Shown: in pieces, positions 40,101-47,753 of the stretch
Layout: every line of letters starts with the position of its first letter
Position numbering within the stretch: the first letter of the stretch is position 1
DNA from: Paenibacillus camerounensis
GTDB lineage: Bacteria > Bacillota > Bacilli > Paenibacillales > Paenibacillaceae
Assembly (NCBI RefSeq): GCF_000723885.1
Contig: NZ_CCDG010000003.1
Location: forward strand, 1-64,000
DNA: 64,000 nucleotides
Direction: 5' to 3'
The notes under the pieces: generated by a model
What the model was told of the DNA's origin: nothing
Databases searched by the model: none
Seen by the model: the letters and a program-made list of their open reading frames with translations, nothing else
Position numbers and translations under genes: made by a program

Positions 40101-41028
40101 AGAGGTTGGCACCAAGGGAAGCAGCAGTTATGTGCCTGCAACAAACGGAGTTGCTCCATACTCTATCGAGGGTAATTTCACCCAGATCAGCCAGACACGC
40201 AAAATCGTTCCGTCCCAGCGCGGTGAATTGAAGCTCAGCTTCAGTCCTAACGTGGTGGATGAGGTTGGTTCGACCGTTACTGTATTCCGTTATACGGATT
40301 CAGGAAAGTGGGAGAACATCGGCGGTGAAGTGGACACCAAGAATCATACCGTCACGGTTCCTTTCGATGAATTCGGCTATTATACGGTTATGAAGCTGCG
40401 CCGCGGGTTTACTGATATAACAAACCATCCGTGGGCGCGTAATATCCTGAACGGCCTGTATTCCAAAGGAATTATGACTAACCTGCGTTCTGACGCATTC
40501 GGCGCCGACGATACAACTACCCGCGGAGAATTTGCAACCCTGCTGGTAACCGGCCTTAATATTCCGCTGGATTTTGATACGAACAAGCAGACCTTCTTCG
40601 ATATCGTGCCGGAGGCTGTATCGACGACCTGGAACTTCAAGAGTATTGAGACAGCTGCGAGAGCGGGGATTGTCACAGGACTGAGCGACGGATTCTTTGG
40701 TCCGGACCAGGCTCTGACCAGAGAGCAGGCCGCTGTTATGATTGCCCGGGCACTTAAGCTGAAAATGTCAGCGAATGATGCCAAGCTGGTAGCCACTCTA
40801 AATAAATCCTTTGTGGATTCAGGCAGTATGGATTACTACTCACGCCCGGCTATTGAAGCAGTATCCAAGGCGAAGATCATGGAAGGCAGTGCAGTTACTG
40901 TTACGGGCCAGTCCAAGCCGGTATACAATTTCAATCCTAAAGGTAAGCTGACCAGAGCGGAAGCCGGTAAGATTGCCGTAGCTCTTCTTCAGAAGAGCAC
41001 CAGCATTTTCCCTAAAACGTTCAACTAA
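37147..41028 (+). CDS. Large secreted protein with C-terminal SLH domains
   Basis: This 1293-aa secreted protein has a signal peptide (cleavage probably after QAAAA near residue 32). A long beta-rich body follows, with repeated Ig-like stretches and no recognised enzyme motif. Three SLH domains lie at about 1086-1140 (GFTDITNHPWARNILNGLYS), 1150-1205 (GIVTGLSDGFFGPDQALTRE) and 1222-1285 (FNPKGKLTRAEAGKIAVALL). The SLH domains should bind the pyruvylated wall polymer made by CsaB and partners just upstream. The ATG follows AAAGGAGAGA. A GTGACC/GGTCAC inverted repeat (37083-37112) lies in the leader. A structural surface-layer or adhesin role is inferred. Confidence 0.88.
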   Translation: MQRFKRPFVWVLLAALIVSMFPGKYMPQAAAADAVTTYFTPDDQTLRSTVVLDPNALGTAANAITRDRVFLTSNQTLNITGVYSQVTSTTMKVVVEQLSQDSTGKWVTDSTRVTTGTVTTDTNSPGNRFVTSGVTLYSGFNKITFSGLQGNLTRSESFYVLYDRVPYITSLQVLGGPAALNLNEGTQVVVPVSSITLQGKVANATKVTVSLNGGTALQTSLLEDGTFFTPALTLKPGLSSLQIIVQNASDKITIDRNVYFFDTDQPYASLNLMHANSPYSLIDNTPTLSVEQKFTAGLSGEILLPYNAASFGGATGTGEFVINAGTTSEVKIRTITTTQEMTIPGPDGITPAYKLVKFSTSEDVPIATGSNDFTLTVRFGNFTASLVKSYYYVPGETVINNIYYLPDYDTGKSIANVSKLPLNGQQMEKDNFYIMLKTNVIPRGDLAGMYLPLSTKGLVLTKVNATGLASDGTEQVYRVTGFSNGQQKVQFKYGSSNSVYNVDISYVSKNYIYVSNLQDGQTIEYNSNTTTSITVEGEYIGFENISNAQFQINGKDSASYDTTGPKQFDVSMTAPKFKVTLKIDQAGPLVYGENTLLFTGISMDSSGNQRVITKELRIYIIDTNVSNLSQFHPVLTTNRPVFETDSRSNDAKRNAILTLPAEITYTDGKYVTTRDNYDLVLQGGGATILNLYMGSDLVFSSVGITDMLKENNVDNYTSPGTYGSLIYDYVGTTKDFLLRIRDLKFDAPGSHVYTLELINKTGARTTQRIEVVREVLPYRILAPVATVGDQIVVNKNFVRFDIEAEGATKVMIDKYEAVPRSDLANRFTYDFVGLKPDKATSIKIQIVREDSTLNDTVTVYYASAVQIDTEYMAEKVATKYSVFNKQLELNFPKGTLMKGYTSTGAAKYYPDTKLLFGIADPTDGVVERKNDYGNIINVSPFDERFVGVQKQLVILQELVLRFTSSATNSNFSRVSDIYWLSGGLGEVGTKGSSSYVPATNGVAPYSIEGNFTQISQTRKIVPSQRGELKLSFSPNVVDEVGSTVTVFRYTDSGKWENIGGEVDTKNHTVTVPFDEFGYYTVMKLRRGFTDITNHPWARNILNGLYSKGIMTNLRSDAFGADDTTTRGEFATLLVTGLNIPLDFDTNKQTFFDIVPEAVSTTWNFKSIETAARAGIVTGLSDGFFGPDQALTREQAAVMIARALKLKMSANDAKLVATLNKSFVDSGSMDYYSRPAIEAVSKAKIMEGSAVTVTGQSKPVYNFNPKGKLTRAEAGKIAVALLQKSTSIFPKTFN

Positions 41029-41042
41029 TACAGGGTTTGAAC

Positions 41043-41082
41043 CGCCGTGCTGCGACAACCGTTCGCAGCCCGGCTTCTTTTA
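41043..41082 (+). terminator. Terminator after the first SLH gene
   Basis: The stem GCCG-GCTGCGA with TCGCAGC-CGGC is followed by TTCTTTTATT. Confidence 0.75.
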
Positions 41083-41204
41083 TTCATGAAATTCTTAATT
41101 CTCTGCATAATATAAGGAGTTAATTTGTGCAGATAAGGATATACTTTAGATTATGAATATGCGGATGTTTATTTGAAGGAAATTACATATAACCGACATT
41201 AACT

Positions 41205-41233
41205 TTGTAATCTGCACTGTTTTACGTTACAAT
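41205..41233 (+). promoter_or_regulatory. Putative sigma-A promoter of the gene at 41275
   Basis: TTGTAA (41205-41210) and TACAAT (41228-41233) are 17 bp apart, 41 bases before the start codon. Confidence 0.55.
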
Positions 41234-41274
41234 AACTTAGAAAATAATTTTTTTCTGAAAGGTGAAAGCCATCG

Positions 41275-41616
41275 ATGAAACCGATTTTATCAAAAGCGCA
41301 GCTGGATTACACGAAAGCAAAGAACTTGTTTGAGAATAGAGCAAAAGTTTTGGAAAAGGAAATTGCCGCTAAGCGCGCACTGCAGGAAATTACACAGGAA
41401 GTAATGGAAGAGCTTGTGCAGGCAACCGGATTCCATGATGCTTACAATGAACTTGTCATTGCGGAGAATGCTTTGATTGAATGGTCCCATACAACGATTA
41501 AGCATGAAAAGAGCTACCGCGAAAACCGTGCGGCGATCGATGCGATGTATGAGAATGTTAATTCCAGCCCTGAGAAACGTCAGGAATTGATCCAGTTATC
41601 CATGAAAATCCGTTAG
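41275..41616 (+). CDS. Unrecognised 113-aa cytosolic coiled-coil protein
   Basis: I do not recognise the family. The protein is hydrophilic and rich in Lys, Glu and Ala, with no membrane helix or signal peptide. It looks almost entirely helical, with heptad-like spacing (ENRAKVLEKEIAAKRALQEI). It has a good ribosome binding site (AAAGGTGA), its own promoter and its own terminator. Codon use is like neighbouring genes, so it is very likely a real gene. It sits between two SLH-protein genes. Confidence 0.72.
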   Translation: MKPILSKAQLDYTKAKNLFENRAKVLEKEIAAKRALQEITQEVMEELVQATGFHDAYNELVIAENALIEWSHTTIKHEKSYRENRAAIDAMYENVNSSPEKRQELIQLSMKIR

Positions 41617-41635
41617 AGGATATGTTTATAGAAGG

Positions 41636-41661
41636 AAAGCGCCGGAAACGGCGCTTTTTTT
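41636..41661 (+). terminator. Terminator after the 113-aa gene
   Basis: The stem AAAGCGCCG with CGGCGCTTT and a GAAA loop is followed by a T-run. Confidence 0.9.
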
Positions 41662-42048
41662 GTTATCCATTTAGGCAACCTTTATGTATCTGGTTTAGCT
41701 TTAACGCACCTTCTCCATTTCGAGCATTTTTTATTGGGCACAGCGGCCGTAAGACTGGTTTGAAAAAGGAGAAATATGTTTATTTACTTAACAAATATTG
41801 CTTAATGACGCTGCGAAAGCCTCTATGCTATACTAATTCCCGTAGCCGCCCATGATTAACAATAGTTAGTAGAAGATACAAATGTATCTTTTATTGGTTC
41901 CGGGAGCTAAGCAATAAATTTTTCAAAAAACTTTTGAACGAAGCGCAACTTTTCGAAAACTTCTGCGTTTAAGATGTAGAGTCACTTACACCGGGCATTT
42001 GCGGTAAAGAGCTGAAAGGTTCAGGCAGTGCCAGATGGAAAAATTAGC

Positions 42049-42077
42049 TTTACGTGACTAGAGGCACATTGTATAAT
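42049..42077 (+). promoter_or_regulatory. Putative main promoter of the S-layer gene
   Basis: TTTACG (42049-42054) and a perfect TATAAT (42072-42077) are 17 bp apart. The leader RNA would be about 190 bases. Confidence 0.55.
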
Positions 42078-42134
42078 ACTTAGGTAGAATTAGGAATCTA
42101 GTATTAGTCTGCCTTAAAACTGGTTACAAGTTTC

Positions 42135-42150
42135 TGTGATACCCGTCACA
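42135..42150. promoter_or_regulatory. FNR/CRP-like palindrome upstream of the S-layer gene
   Basis: TGTGA (42135-42139) and TCACA (42146-42150) are separated by exactly 6 bases, the half-site spacing of CRP/FNR family regulators. It lies downstream of the TATAAT promoter and 10 bases ahead of another -10-like TATACT, so a bound protein could block or activate. It may instead be a chance hairpin. Confidence 0.4.
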
Positions 42151-42274
42151 GACATTATTTATACTTAATATGCTCAACTCGGGAAAGGGGGTGCATCGGC
42201 TAATGAGTGACATGAGCTACCCAACTAAAGAAAAATCTCAGTTCATGAATGTCCAAGGAGGAGAAAAAAAGGTT

Positions 42275-45019
42275 ATGAAGAAAATTTTATCCGTAGCATT
42301 ATCTACAGCAATGGCATTCTCGATGTTTGCCTCTGTAGCATTTGGTGAAACTGCAACAACTCCACAAGCTAAATTCGACGCTTTGGCTGCTAAAGGTATC
42401 CTGAACGGCTACCCAGACGGTCAAGCTCATCTTGAAAAAGATCTTACTCGCGCTGAGTTCGCTAAGATCGTTACTAAGCTGTTCGGCCTGACTGAAGTAA
42501 CTGGTAAACTGTCTTACAACGACAAAGGTTACACAGCTACTAACTGGGCAGTTCCTTACATCGAAGCTGTTACTGCAGCTAACCTGATGCAAGGTAAAGA
42601 TACTGTTAAAGGTATCTTCGATTACAACGGTAAAGTAACAGTAGAAGAAGTAGCGGCTGTATTGTTCCGCGCTCTGAAACTGGAAACTCCAGCTACAACT
42701 GATAACTCCGCATCCGCATGGGCTAAGGGCTATGCTCAAGCAGTTATCAACGCTGGTCTGGTTGCACAAGGCACTAGCTTCAAAGCTAACGCTACCCGCT
42801 CTTTGGTAGTAGAAGCAGCTTATGCAGTTGACAACCTGACTGCAGTTGCAACTGTAGTATCCGCTGAAGCGCTGAGCCCAACTAGCGTATTCGTTACTTT
42901 CTCTGACAAAACAACTACAACTGTAACGCTGACTACTGCTCTGGTTGAAGGTGTTGAAACTACAATCAACTTCGCTAACAATGGTCACAACTACACTGCT
43001 AAGGTAACTCTGGCAGCTCCTAAGGTTGTATCCGTTACTACACCTAACGCTAAACAGCTGGTTATCAAGTTCAACCGTGCTATCGATGCTGATACAGTAA
43101 TCGCATCCGACAAGACACTGGTTGATAACAATATCGCTGTTACTACACTGACTGGTGCTGAGCCAGTTAGCATCAACGGCGCAAACGCAGTATTGTCTTC
43201 TGACAAAACTGAGTTGACATTGACTCCAGCAGGCAGCGAATTCTTCAAAGGCCAGTATACAGTTACTGTAACTAAGGCCGTTAAGACTGACGCTGGTGCT
43301 GAATTGACTCCTTACACCCAGCTGATCACTGTAGCTGATGTTGTTGCACCTACAATTACTTCTGTAACTTCTACAGCTAAAGCAACTACTAACAAAGTTG
43401 TTGTTAAGTTCAGCGAGCCAGTTCAAGCTGGTACTATCGCTTATGTTGACGGCGTAGCTGCTCCTGCAACTACCGGTTCTTCCCTGAGTGAAGTAATCCT
43501 GACTACTTCTACAACTCTGGTTACTGGCAAAACTTATAACGTATCTTTCCTGAACGTTAGAGACTTCGCTGGTAACTACATCACGCCTAACCCAACTGCA
43601 ACAACAGTAACAGTTGCAGCTGATGTAGAACTTCCTACAATTTCCAGCTTCGCAGTTACAGGTGAAAACACAATCAGTGTTGTATTCAGCAAAGCTGTTG
43701 ATATCAACTCCCTGCACGGTGTATTCACTCTGTTGAACGCTAGTGGTGTTAGCCAAGGCGCGCTGCTTCCTACTGCCGGAAGCGACAACAAAACATTTAC
43801 TTTGACTACAGTTGCTACTCCAGTATGGACTAACGGCGTATTCAACGGATCTGTTACAGTAGCTGCTGGTATCAGAGACCTTCTGGGTAACGTTACAACA
43901 GCAACTTCAACTCAAGCTGTTACTTTCACTAAGGACACTATTGCTCCAACTGTAGCAAGTGTAACTTATGGATCCACTGGTCTGGTTGTTAAGTTCTCCG
44001 AAAAAGTTGATGTTACAGGAACTGGCTTCACCCTGATCAACGATGCAACTGGCGTATCCACTCCAGTAACTGTATCTTCGGCTACTTACAAAAACAGCGA
44101 CGGTGCTGTAACATTCACTAACGTTACTGGTTTTGCTACAGGTAACTACACACTGCGTCTGCCATCCGGACTGGTTAAAGACCTTTCTGCACAGAAGAAC
44201 GGTAATGCTACTTCTGTACACGCTGTAGCTATCACTGCTACAACTACTACAGATTCCAGCCAACCGGTATTCGTGAGCAACCCAACACGCGGTGCTGCTG
44301 AAGCAACAAACCCTAACGACCAAATCATCACTTACACAATTCAGGATGCTAACGGTTTGAACCTTAGCACTGTTACTAACATCAACAATTACACTCTGGA
44401 TGCAAAAGCTCTTCCAGCTGGTTCTTATGTAACTACTAACTACAGCGGCACTGCAAGTGCAAACCTGGTAGTTAAGGTTTACATTCCAACAAGCGGAATT
44501 ACTGATTCCAAGGGTTATGACTTCCTGATCACTGGTATTCAGGATTCCGTAGGTAACACTATCACACCTAAGCTCACTCAAGGTGTTGCACTGGTAGATG
44601 GCGTTGCTCCTAAGCTGGCATCCGCTACTGTATCTGTTGACGATTCGAAGAGACTGATTGTTAACTTCTCCGAGAACGTTAGCACTCCAGTTGGCAGTAA
44701 CTTCGTAGTAACAATCAACGGTGTTGAAGCTAAGGGCGCTGTAACTGTAACTTCCGGTTCCGGAAGCAGATACTTCCTGAGCATCTCCGCACTGAAAGGC
44801 ACTTACAACGGTGCTGATGTACTGTACTTCGAAACTAACGGTCAATCAGGCGTTCAAGCTGGAGAAATCCTTGCTTATACATCTGCTAGCGCTGGCGCTG
44901 TAGATCTGAGCGCAGCTTATGTTGGTAACATCACTGTTAAGATCGCTGACGCATCCGGTATCACTGACGGATCTTCCAATGTTATCGACAACAGCGTTAC
45001 TGTAACTGTAGCTAAGTAA
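42275..45019 (+). CDS. Major S-layer-type protein with N-terminal SLH domains
   Basis: This 914-aa protein has a signal peptide (MKKILSVALSTAMAFSMFAS, cleavage near residue 25). Three SLH domains lie at about 27-75 (GILNGYPDGQAHLEKDLTRA), 80-140 and 143-190. Beyond about residue 195 come repeated Ig-like modules, each introduced by a phrase such as APTITSVTS, LPTISSFAVT or APTVASVTY and a VVKFSEPV/VFSKAV strand (Big_5 type). Codons are restricted to a small set (GCT, GTA, GTT, ACT, AAC), unlike all neighbours, which indicates very high expression. ATG 42275 begins the signal peptide after AAGGAGGAG; the frame extends upstream to 42170. It is likely the main S-layer protein. Confidence 0.92.
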   Translation: MKKILSVALSTAMAFSMFASVAFGETATTPQAKFDALAAKGILNGYPDGQAHLEKDLTRAEFAKIVTKLFGLTEVTGKLSYNDKGYTATNWAVPYIEAVTAANLMQGKDTVKGIFDYNGKVTVEEVAAVLFRALKLETPATTDNSASAWAKGYAQAVINAGLVAQGTSFKANATRSLVVEAAYAVDNLTAVATVVSAEALSPTSVFVTFSDKTTTTVTLTTALVEGVETTINFANNGHNYTAKVTLAAPKVVSVTTPNAKQLVIKFNRAIDADTVIASDKTLVDNNIAVTTLTGAEPVSINGANAVLSSDKTELTLTPAGSEFFKGQYTVTVTKAVKTDAGAELTPYTQLITVADVVAPTITSVTSTAKATTNKVVVKFSEPVQAGTIAYVDGVAAPATTGSSLSEVILTTSTTLVTGKTYNVSFLNVRDFAGNYITPNPTATTVTVAADVELPTISSFAVTGENTISVVFSKAVDINSLHGVFTLLNASGVSQGALLPTAGSDNKTFTLTTVATPVWTNGVFNGSVTVAAGIRDLLGNVTTATSTQAVTFTKDTIAPTVASVTYGSTGLVVKFSEKVDVTGTGFTLINDATGVSTPVTVSSATYKNSDGAVTFTNVTGFATGNYTLRLPSGLVKDLSAQKNGNATSVHAVAITATTTTDSSQPVFVSNPTRGAAEATNPNDQIITYTIQDANGLNLSTVTNINNYTLDAKALPAGSYVTTNYSGTASANLVVKVYIPTSGITDSKGYDFLITGIQDSVGNTITPKLTQGVALVDGVAPKLASATVSVDDSKRLIVNFSENVSTPVGSNFVVTINGVEAKGAVTVTSGSGSRYFLSISALKGTYNGADVLYFETNGQSGVQAGEILAYTSASAGAVDLSAAYVGNITVKIADASGITDGSSNVIDNSVTVTVAK

Positions 45020-45040
45020 TTCGCTTCTCCAACGAAGCAC

Positions 45041-45072
45041 AGAATAGCCTCTTCGGAGGCTATTCTTTTTTT
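45041..45072 (+). terminator. Terminator after the S-layer gene
   Basis: The stem GAATAGCCTC with GAGGCTATTC, a stable TTCG loop and then seven T form a strong terminator. Confidence 0.93.
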
Positions 45073-45094
45073 ATATACAAAAGGAGGACGCCTA

Positions 45095-45640
45095 ATGAAA
45101 ACAGTATGGAAAATTAGTGTGGCAACAGGCGTATTGGCTGCCAGCTTATGGGCCGGTTCTTTACTGAATGTTACTGCTGACGGCGCTAGCGTAGGGTCAC
45201 AGCCGGGCACTGCGGATGATCCGGTCGTTACGAAAAGCTATGTCGACCAACAGATCCAAAAGGCTCTGCAAGGCGGAGGCACAGCAGCGACTCAAGCACC
45301 AGCTGCAACTGCAACACCTGCAGCTACGTCTGCACCGGTAGCGACAACGGCACCTGTTCAGAGCGGAGAGGCTGTAGAGATCGTTGATGTCAAACCAGGC
45401 CAGACTTTAATCGCCGGGGCTGGAGCTGAATTTATTGTACGTGCAGGTAAAGCTGTTATCTACTCGCAGGACAGCAACGGTGTTGCAGATCTTACGGCAG
45501 GTGCTGATCTTCTTAATGGAACAGCTGCACCTTCCAATCATTTATTATCCTTCCCCCGTGACGGACGAGGCATCACTGTTCAAGAGGGCCAAACCCTGGG
45601 GCTGGTTGTAATGGTACGCGGAGCATATACCCTGAAATAA
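45095..45640 (+). CDS. Unrecognised secreted protein, 181 aa
   Basis: I do not recognise a named family. A signal peptide or membrane anchor (residues about 5-28) is followed by the phrase DPVVTKSYVDQQIQKAL. An Ala/Thr/Pro-rich linker (about 65-92) comes next, then a C-terminal domain of about 85 residues rich in Gly and Val, probably beta. There is no SLH domain. The ATG has AAAGGAGGACG. It begins 23 bases after the S-layer terminator, so read-through could co-express it with the S-layer gene. Confidence 0.75.
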   Translation: MKTVWKISVATGVLAASLWAGSLLNVTADGASVGSQPGTADDPVVTKSYVDQQIQKALQGGGTAATQAPAATATPAATSAPVATTAPVQSGEAVEIVDVKPGQTLIAGAGAEFIVRAGKAVIYSQDSNGVADLTAGADLLNGTAAPSNHLLSFPRDGRGITVQEGQTLGLVVMVRGAYTLK

Positions 45641-45677
45641 CAAATTTAAATTCTGCCTAATAATAATAAGGATTCCC

Positions 45678-45697
45678 GGTATGATCGATTTCATACC
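45678..45697. repeat. Short inverted repeat upstream of the SASP gene
   Basis: The 7-bp arms GGTATGA and TCATACC are perfect, separated by TCGATT. It lies between the secreted-protein gene and the SASP gene. It is possibly an operator; there is no T-run. Confidence 0.35.
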
Positions 45698-45804
45698 TCC
45701 AAGAACTCTTTCCCACACCTGACAATCATTGATCAGACTTAAAGCTATGATACGGGCGCACAATACTTCCTGTAATCTTAAAACAAATCAGGAGGTGCTG
45801 TATC

Positions 45805-46074
45805 ATGGCACGTACTAACCGCACAGTTGTACCTGAAAGCCGGGCAATGCTGAAACAAATGCAATATGAAATTGCAGCAGAATTCGGGCTGTATGGAGCT
45901 TCATACGGGGGCGGGGCAGATACTGAATTTGCTTCTGAGCTGGGTTCGCTCGGAGGTTCGGGGGGAGTTGGACGGACCCCGTATCTGGGTCATCTAACCT
46001 CCAGAGATAATGGATCTGTAGGCGGAGAAATTACAAAGAGGCTTGTAAAGCAGGCTGAGCAGTCTCTTTTCTAA
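45805..46074 (+). CDS. Alpha/beta-type small acid-soluble spore protein
   Basis: This DNA-binding spore protein saturates forespore DNA and protects it from UV and heat; it is degraded by the Gpr protease on germination. The Gpr recognition region YEIAAEFGL and the C-terminal DNA-binding motif GSVGGEITKRLVKQAEQSL are clear. At 89 aa it is longer than most members because of a Gly/Ser-rich middle (about 33-65). The ATG follows CAGGAGGTG. No convincing sigma-G promoter could be read. Its position among surface genes appears incidental. Confidence 0.9.
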   Translation: MARTNRTVVPESRAMLKQMQYEIAAEFGLYGASYGGGADTEFASELGSLGGSGGVGRTPYLGHLTSRDNGSVGGEITKRLVKQAEQSLF

Positions 46075-46151
46075 AAAGATAAGAAGTTTGGTTTCATTTT
46101 ATGCGGCAGGGCGCAACCGTTTCTGCTTGTTACAGCGGTTCTTGCCTTTAA

Positions 46152-46178
46152 TTGACACCATCCGGCAAATAAGATAAT
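46152..46178 (+). promoter_or_regulatory. Putative metK promoter
   Basis: A perfect -35 TTGACA (46152-46157) is 15 bp from GATAAT (46173-46178), or 17 bp from TAATAT. A terminator-like hairpin follows within about 30 bases. Confidence 0.45.
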
Positions 46179-46200
46179 ATGGCTTTTGAGGAAAGCTCTA

Positions 46201-46232
46201 AACCTTTTCCATTCGGAAAAGGTTCATTTTTT
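46201..46232 (+). terminator. Terminator-like hairpin in the metK leader
   Basis: The 10-bp arms AACCTTTTCC (46201-46210) and GGAAAAGGTT (46215-46224) with an ATTC loop are followed by CATTTTTT. It lies between the putative promoter and metK, so it either attenuates metK or ends a short upstream transcript. No SAM (S-box) riboswitch features are visible in the region. Confidence 0.7.
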
Positions 46233-46339
46233 GAATCGGCAGCTATTATTTATGTAATTTTATATTGATTTGACCTGTTATTTACTGAGGAGCCCCCTTA
46301 TACAGTGTCAGACTCTAATCATATGGGAGGTTGATGTGC

Positions 46340-47542
46340 ATGTCTATTAAAGGACGCCATTTGTTTACTTCTGAGTCCGTAACGGAAGGACATCCGGATA
46401 AAATCTGTGATCAGATCTCTGACGCGGTTTTGGATGCTTTCCTGGCCAATGATCCCAATGCCCGTGTAGCCTGTGAAGTAGCTGTGGCAACCGGTCTTGT
46501 GCTTGTCATTGGTGAGATCAGCACAAAATCGGAATATGTTGATATTCCATCTATTGTCCGCAATACTATCAAAGAAATCGGTTATACACGTGCTAAATTT
46601 GGCTTCGACTATAATACCTGTGCTGTTCTGAGCTCGCTTAATGAGCAGTCTGCGGATATCGCACAGGGTGTTAATGCCGCACTTGAGAACCGTGATCCTG
46701 CGCAGGTTGCTGAAGAGACTGCTAATATCGGCGCCGGTGATCAGGGATTAATGTTCGGCTTTGCAACTAATGAGACTCCTGAGCTGATGCCGCTGCCGAT
46801 CGCTTTGTCTCACCGGATTGCCCGCCGCTTATCAGAAGTCCGTAAAGACGGCACTTTGGACTATTTGCGTCCGGACGGCAAAACTCAGGTTACGATTGAG
46901 TATCAGGATGGAAAGCCAGTCCGTGTTGATGCTATCGTAGTATCGACTCAGCACGCTGAGGAAATTACACTTGAGCAGATTCAGGCAGATATTAAAGAGC
47001 ATGTTATTCTTCCGGTTGTTCCTGCTGAGCTGCTTGATGAGAATACGAAGTACTTTATTAATCCGACAGGACGGTTTGTTATCGGCGGGCCTCAAGGGGA
47101 TGCCGGCTTAACCGGACGCAAGATTATTGTTGATACATATGGCGGCTATGCCCGTCATGGCGGAGGCGCATTCTCAGGTAAAGATCCAACTAAGGTAGAC
47201 CGTTCAGCTGCTTATGCTGCCCGCTACGTAGCCAAGAACCTGGTGGCTGCCGGACTGGCCGACAAATGTGAAATTCAATTAGCGTATGCAATTGGCGTAG
47301 CAAATCCTGTCTCGATTAATGTGGATACATACGGAACAGGTAAAATCAGTGAAGAAAAGCTTGCTGAGCTGATCAGCAGAAACTTCGATCTTCGTCCTGC
47401 CGGCATTATTTCCATGCTGGATCTGCGCAAGCCGATTTATAGACAGACTGCAGCTTACGGACATTTCGGACGTACAGATGTAGATCTTCCTTGGGAACGT
47501 GTAGATAAGGCTGATATGCTCAGAGCAGAGGCCGGAATTTAG
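46340..47542 (+). CDS. metK: S-adenosylmethionine synthetase
   Basis: MetK makes S-adenosylmethionine from methionine and ATP. The motifs [19 protein letters not shown] (ATP and metal binding), [12 protein letters not shown], and the P-loop-like [19 protein letters not shown] are intact. It has 400 aa. ATG 46340 (MSIKGRHLF) is 9 bases after GGGAGG and fits the family; the frame begins three codons earlier at TTG. It sits between surface-protein genes with its own promoter and terminator. Confidence 0.97.
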   Translation: MSIKGRHLFTSESVTEGHPDKICDQISDAVLDAFLANDPNARVACEVAVATGLVLVIGEISTKSEYVDIPSIVRNTIKEIGYTRAKFGFDYNTCAVLSSLNEQSADIAQGVNAALENRDPAQVAEETANIGAGDQGLMFGFATNETPELMPLPIALSHRIARRLSEVRKDGTLDYLRPDGKTQVTIEYQDGKPVRVDAIVVSTQHAEEITLEQIQADIKEHVILPVVPAELLDENTKYFINPTGRFVIGGPQGDAGLTGRKIIVDTYGGYARHGGGAFSGKDPTKVDRSAAYAARYVAKNLVAAGLADKCEIQLAYAIGVANPVSINVDTYGTGKISEEKLAELISRNFDLRPAGIISMLDLRKPIYRQTAAYGHFGRTDVDLPWERVDKADMLRAEAGI

Positions 47543-47561
47543 ACTTTTTTAGACAAAGCAG

Positions 47562-47618
47562 ACAAGCCCTCAAACAATGCCTCTATTCGTAGAAGGCTAA
47601 CCGTCTGGGGGCTTTTTT
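47562..47618 (+). terminator. Terminator after metK
   Basis: AAGCCC (47564-47569) pairs with GGGCTT (47609-47614) across a long branched loop, followed by TTTT. The long loop lowers confidence. Confidence 0.55.
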
Positions 47619-47753
47619 GCGTTGTTTTGAAATAAAGTGAATATCCGGAACACGGAATAAAGCGGCTCTTCTAAACTTTGGAAGCGGATAAGCCGAAATA
47701 TAAGGATATGTATGCAGACGAGAAAGTATGGCTTGAGAGGAGTTTTTTACCGC

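Larger units (their letters stand above)
41617..42274. other. Long regulatory leader before the S-layer gene
   Basis: These 658 bases hold no credible gene. A terminator lies at 41636-41661. Several -10-like boxes follow: TATACT at 41829-41834 (preceded by TG, extended type), TATAAT at 42072-42077 and TATACT at 42160-42165. A weak hairpin (AAGATACA/TGTATCTT, 41873-41890), the word CGCAACTTTTCG (41944-41955) and an FNR/CRP-like palindrome (42135-42150) also occur. Multiple promoters and long leaders are usual for S-layer genes. Confidence 0.6.

Noticed and set aside
42299..43756. 485-codon open frame antisense to the S-layer gene
   Set aside because: It arises from the restricted codon set of the S-layer gene; the Ser/Cys/Tyr-rich product is not protein-like.
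46075..46339. SAM riboswitch or T-box before metK
   Set aside because: Neither the S-box core nor a T-box GGTACCGCG-type element can be found.
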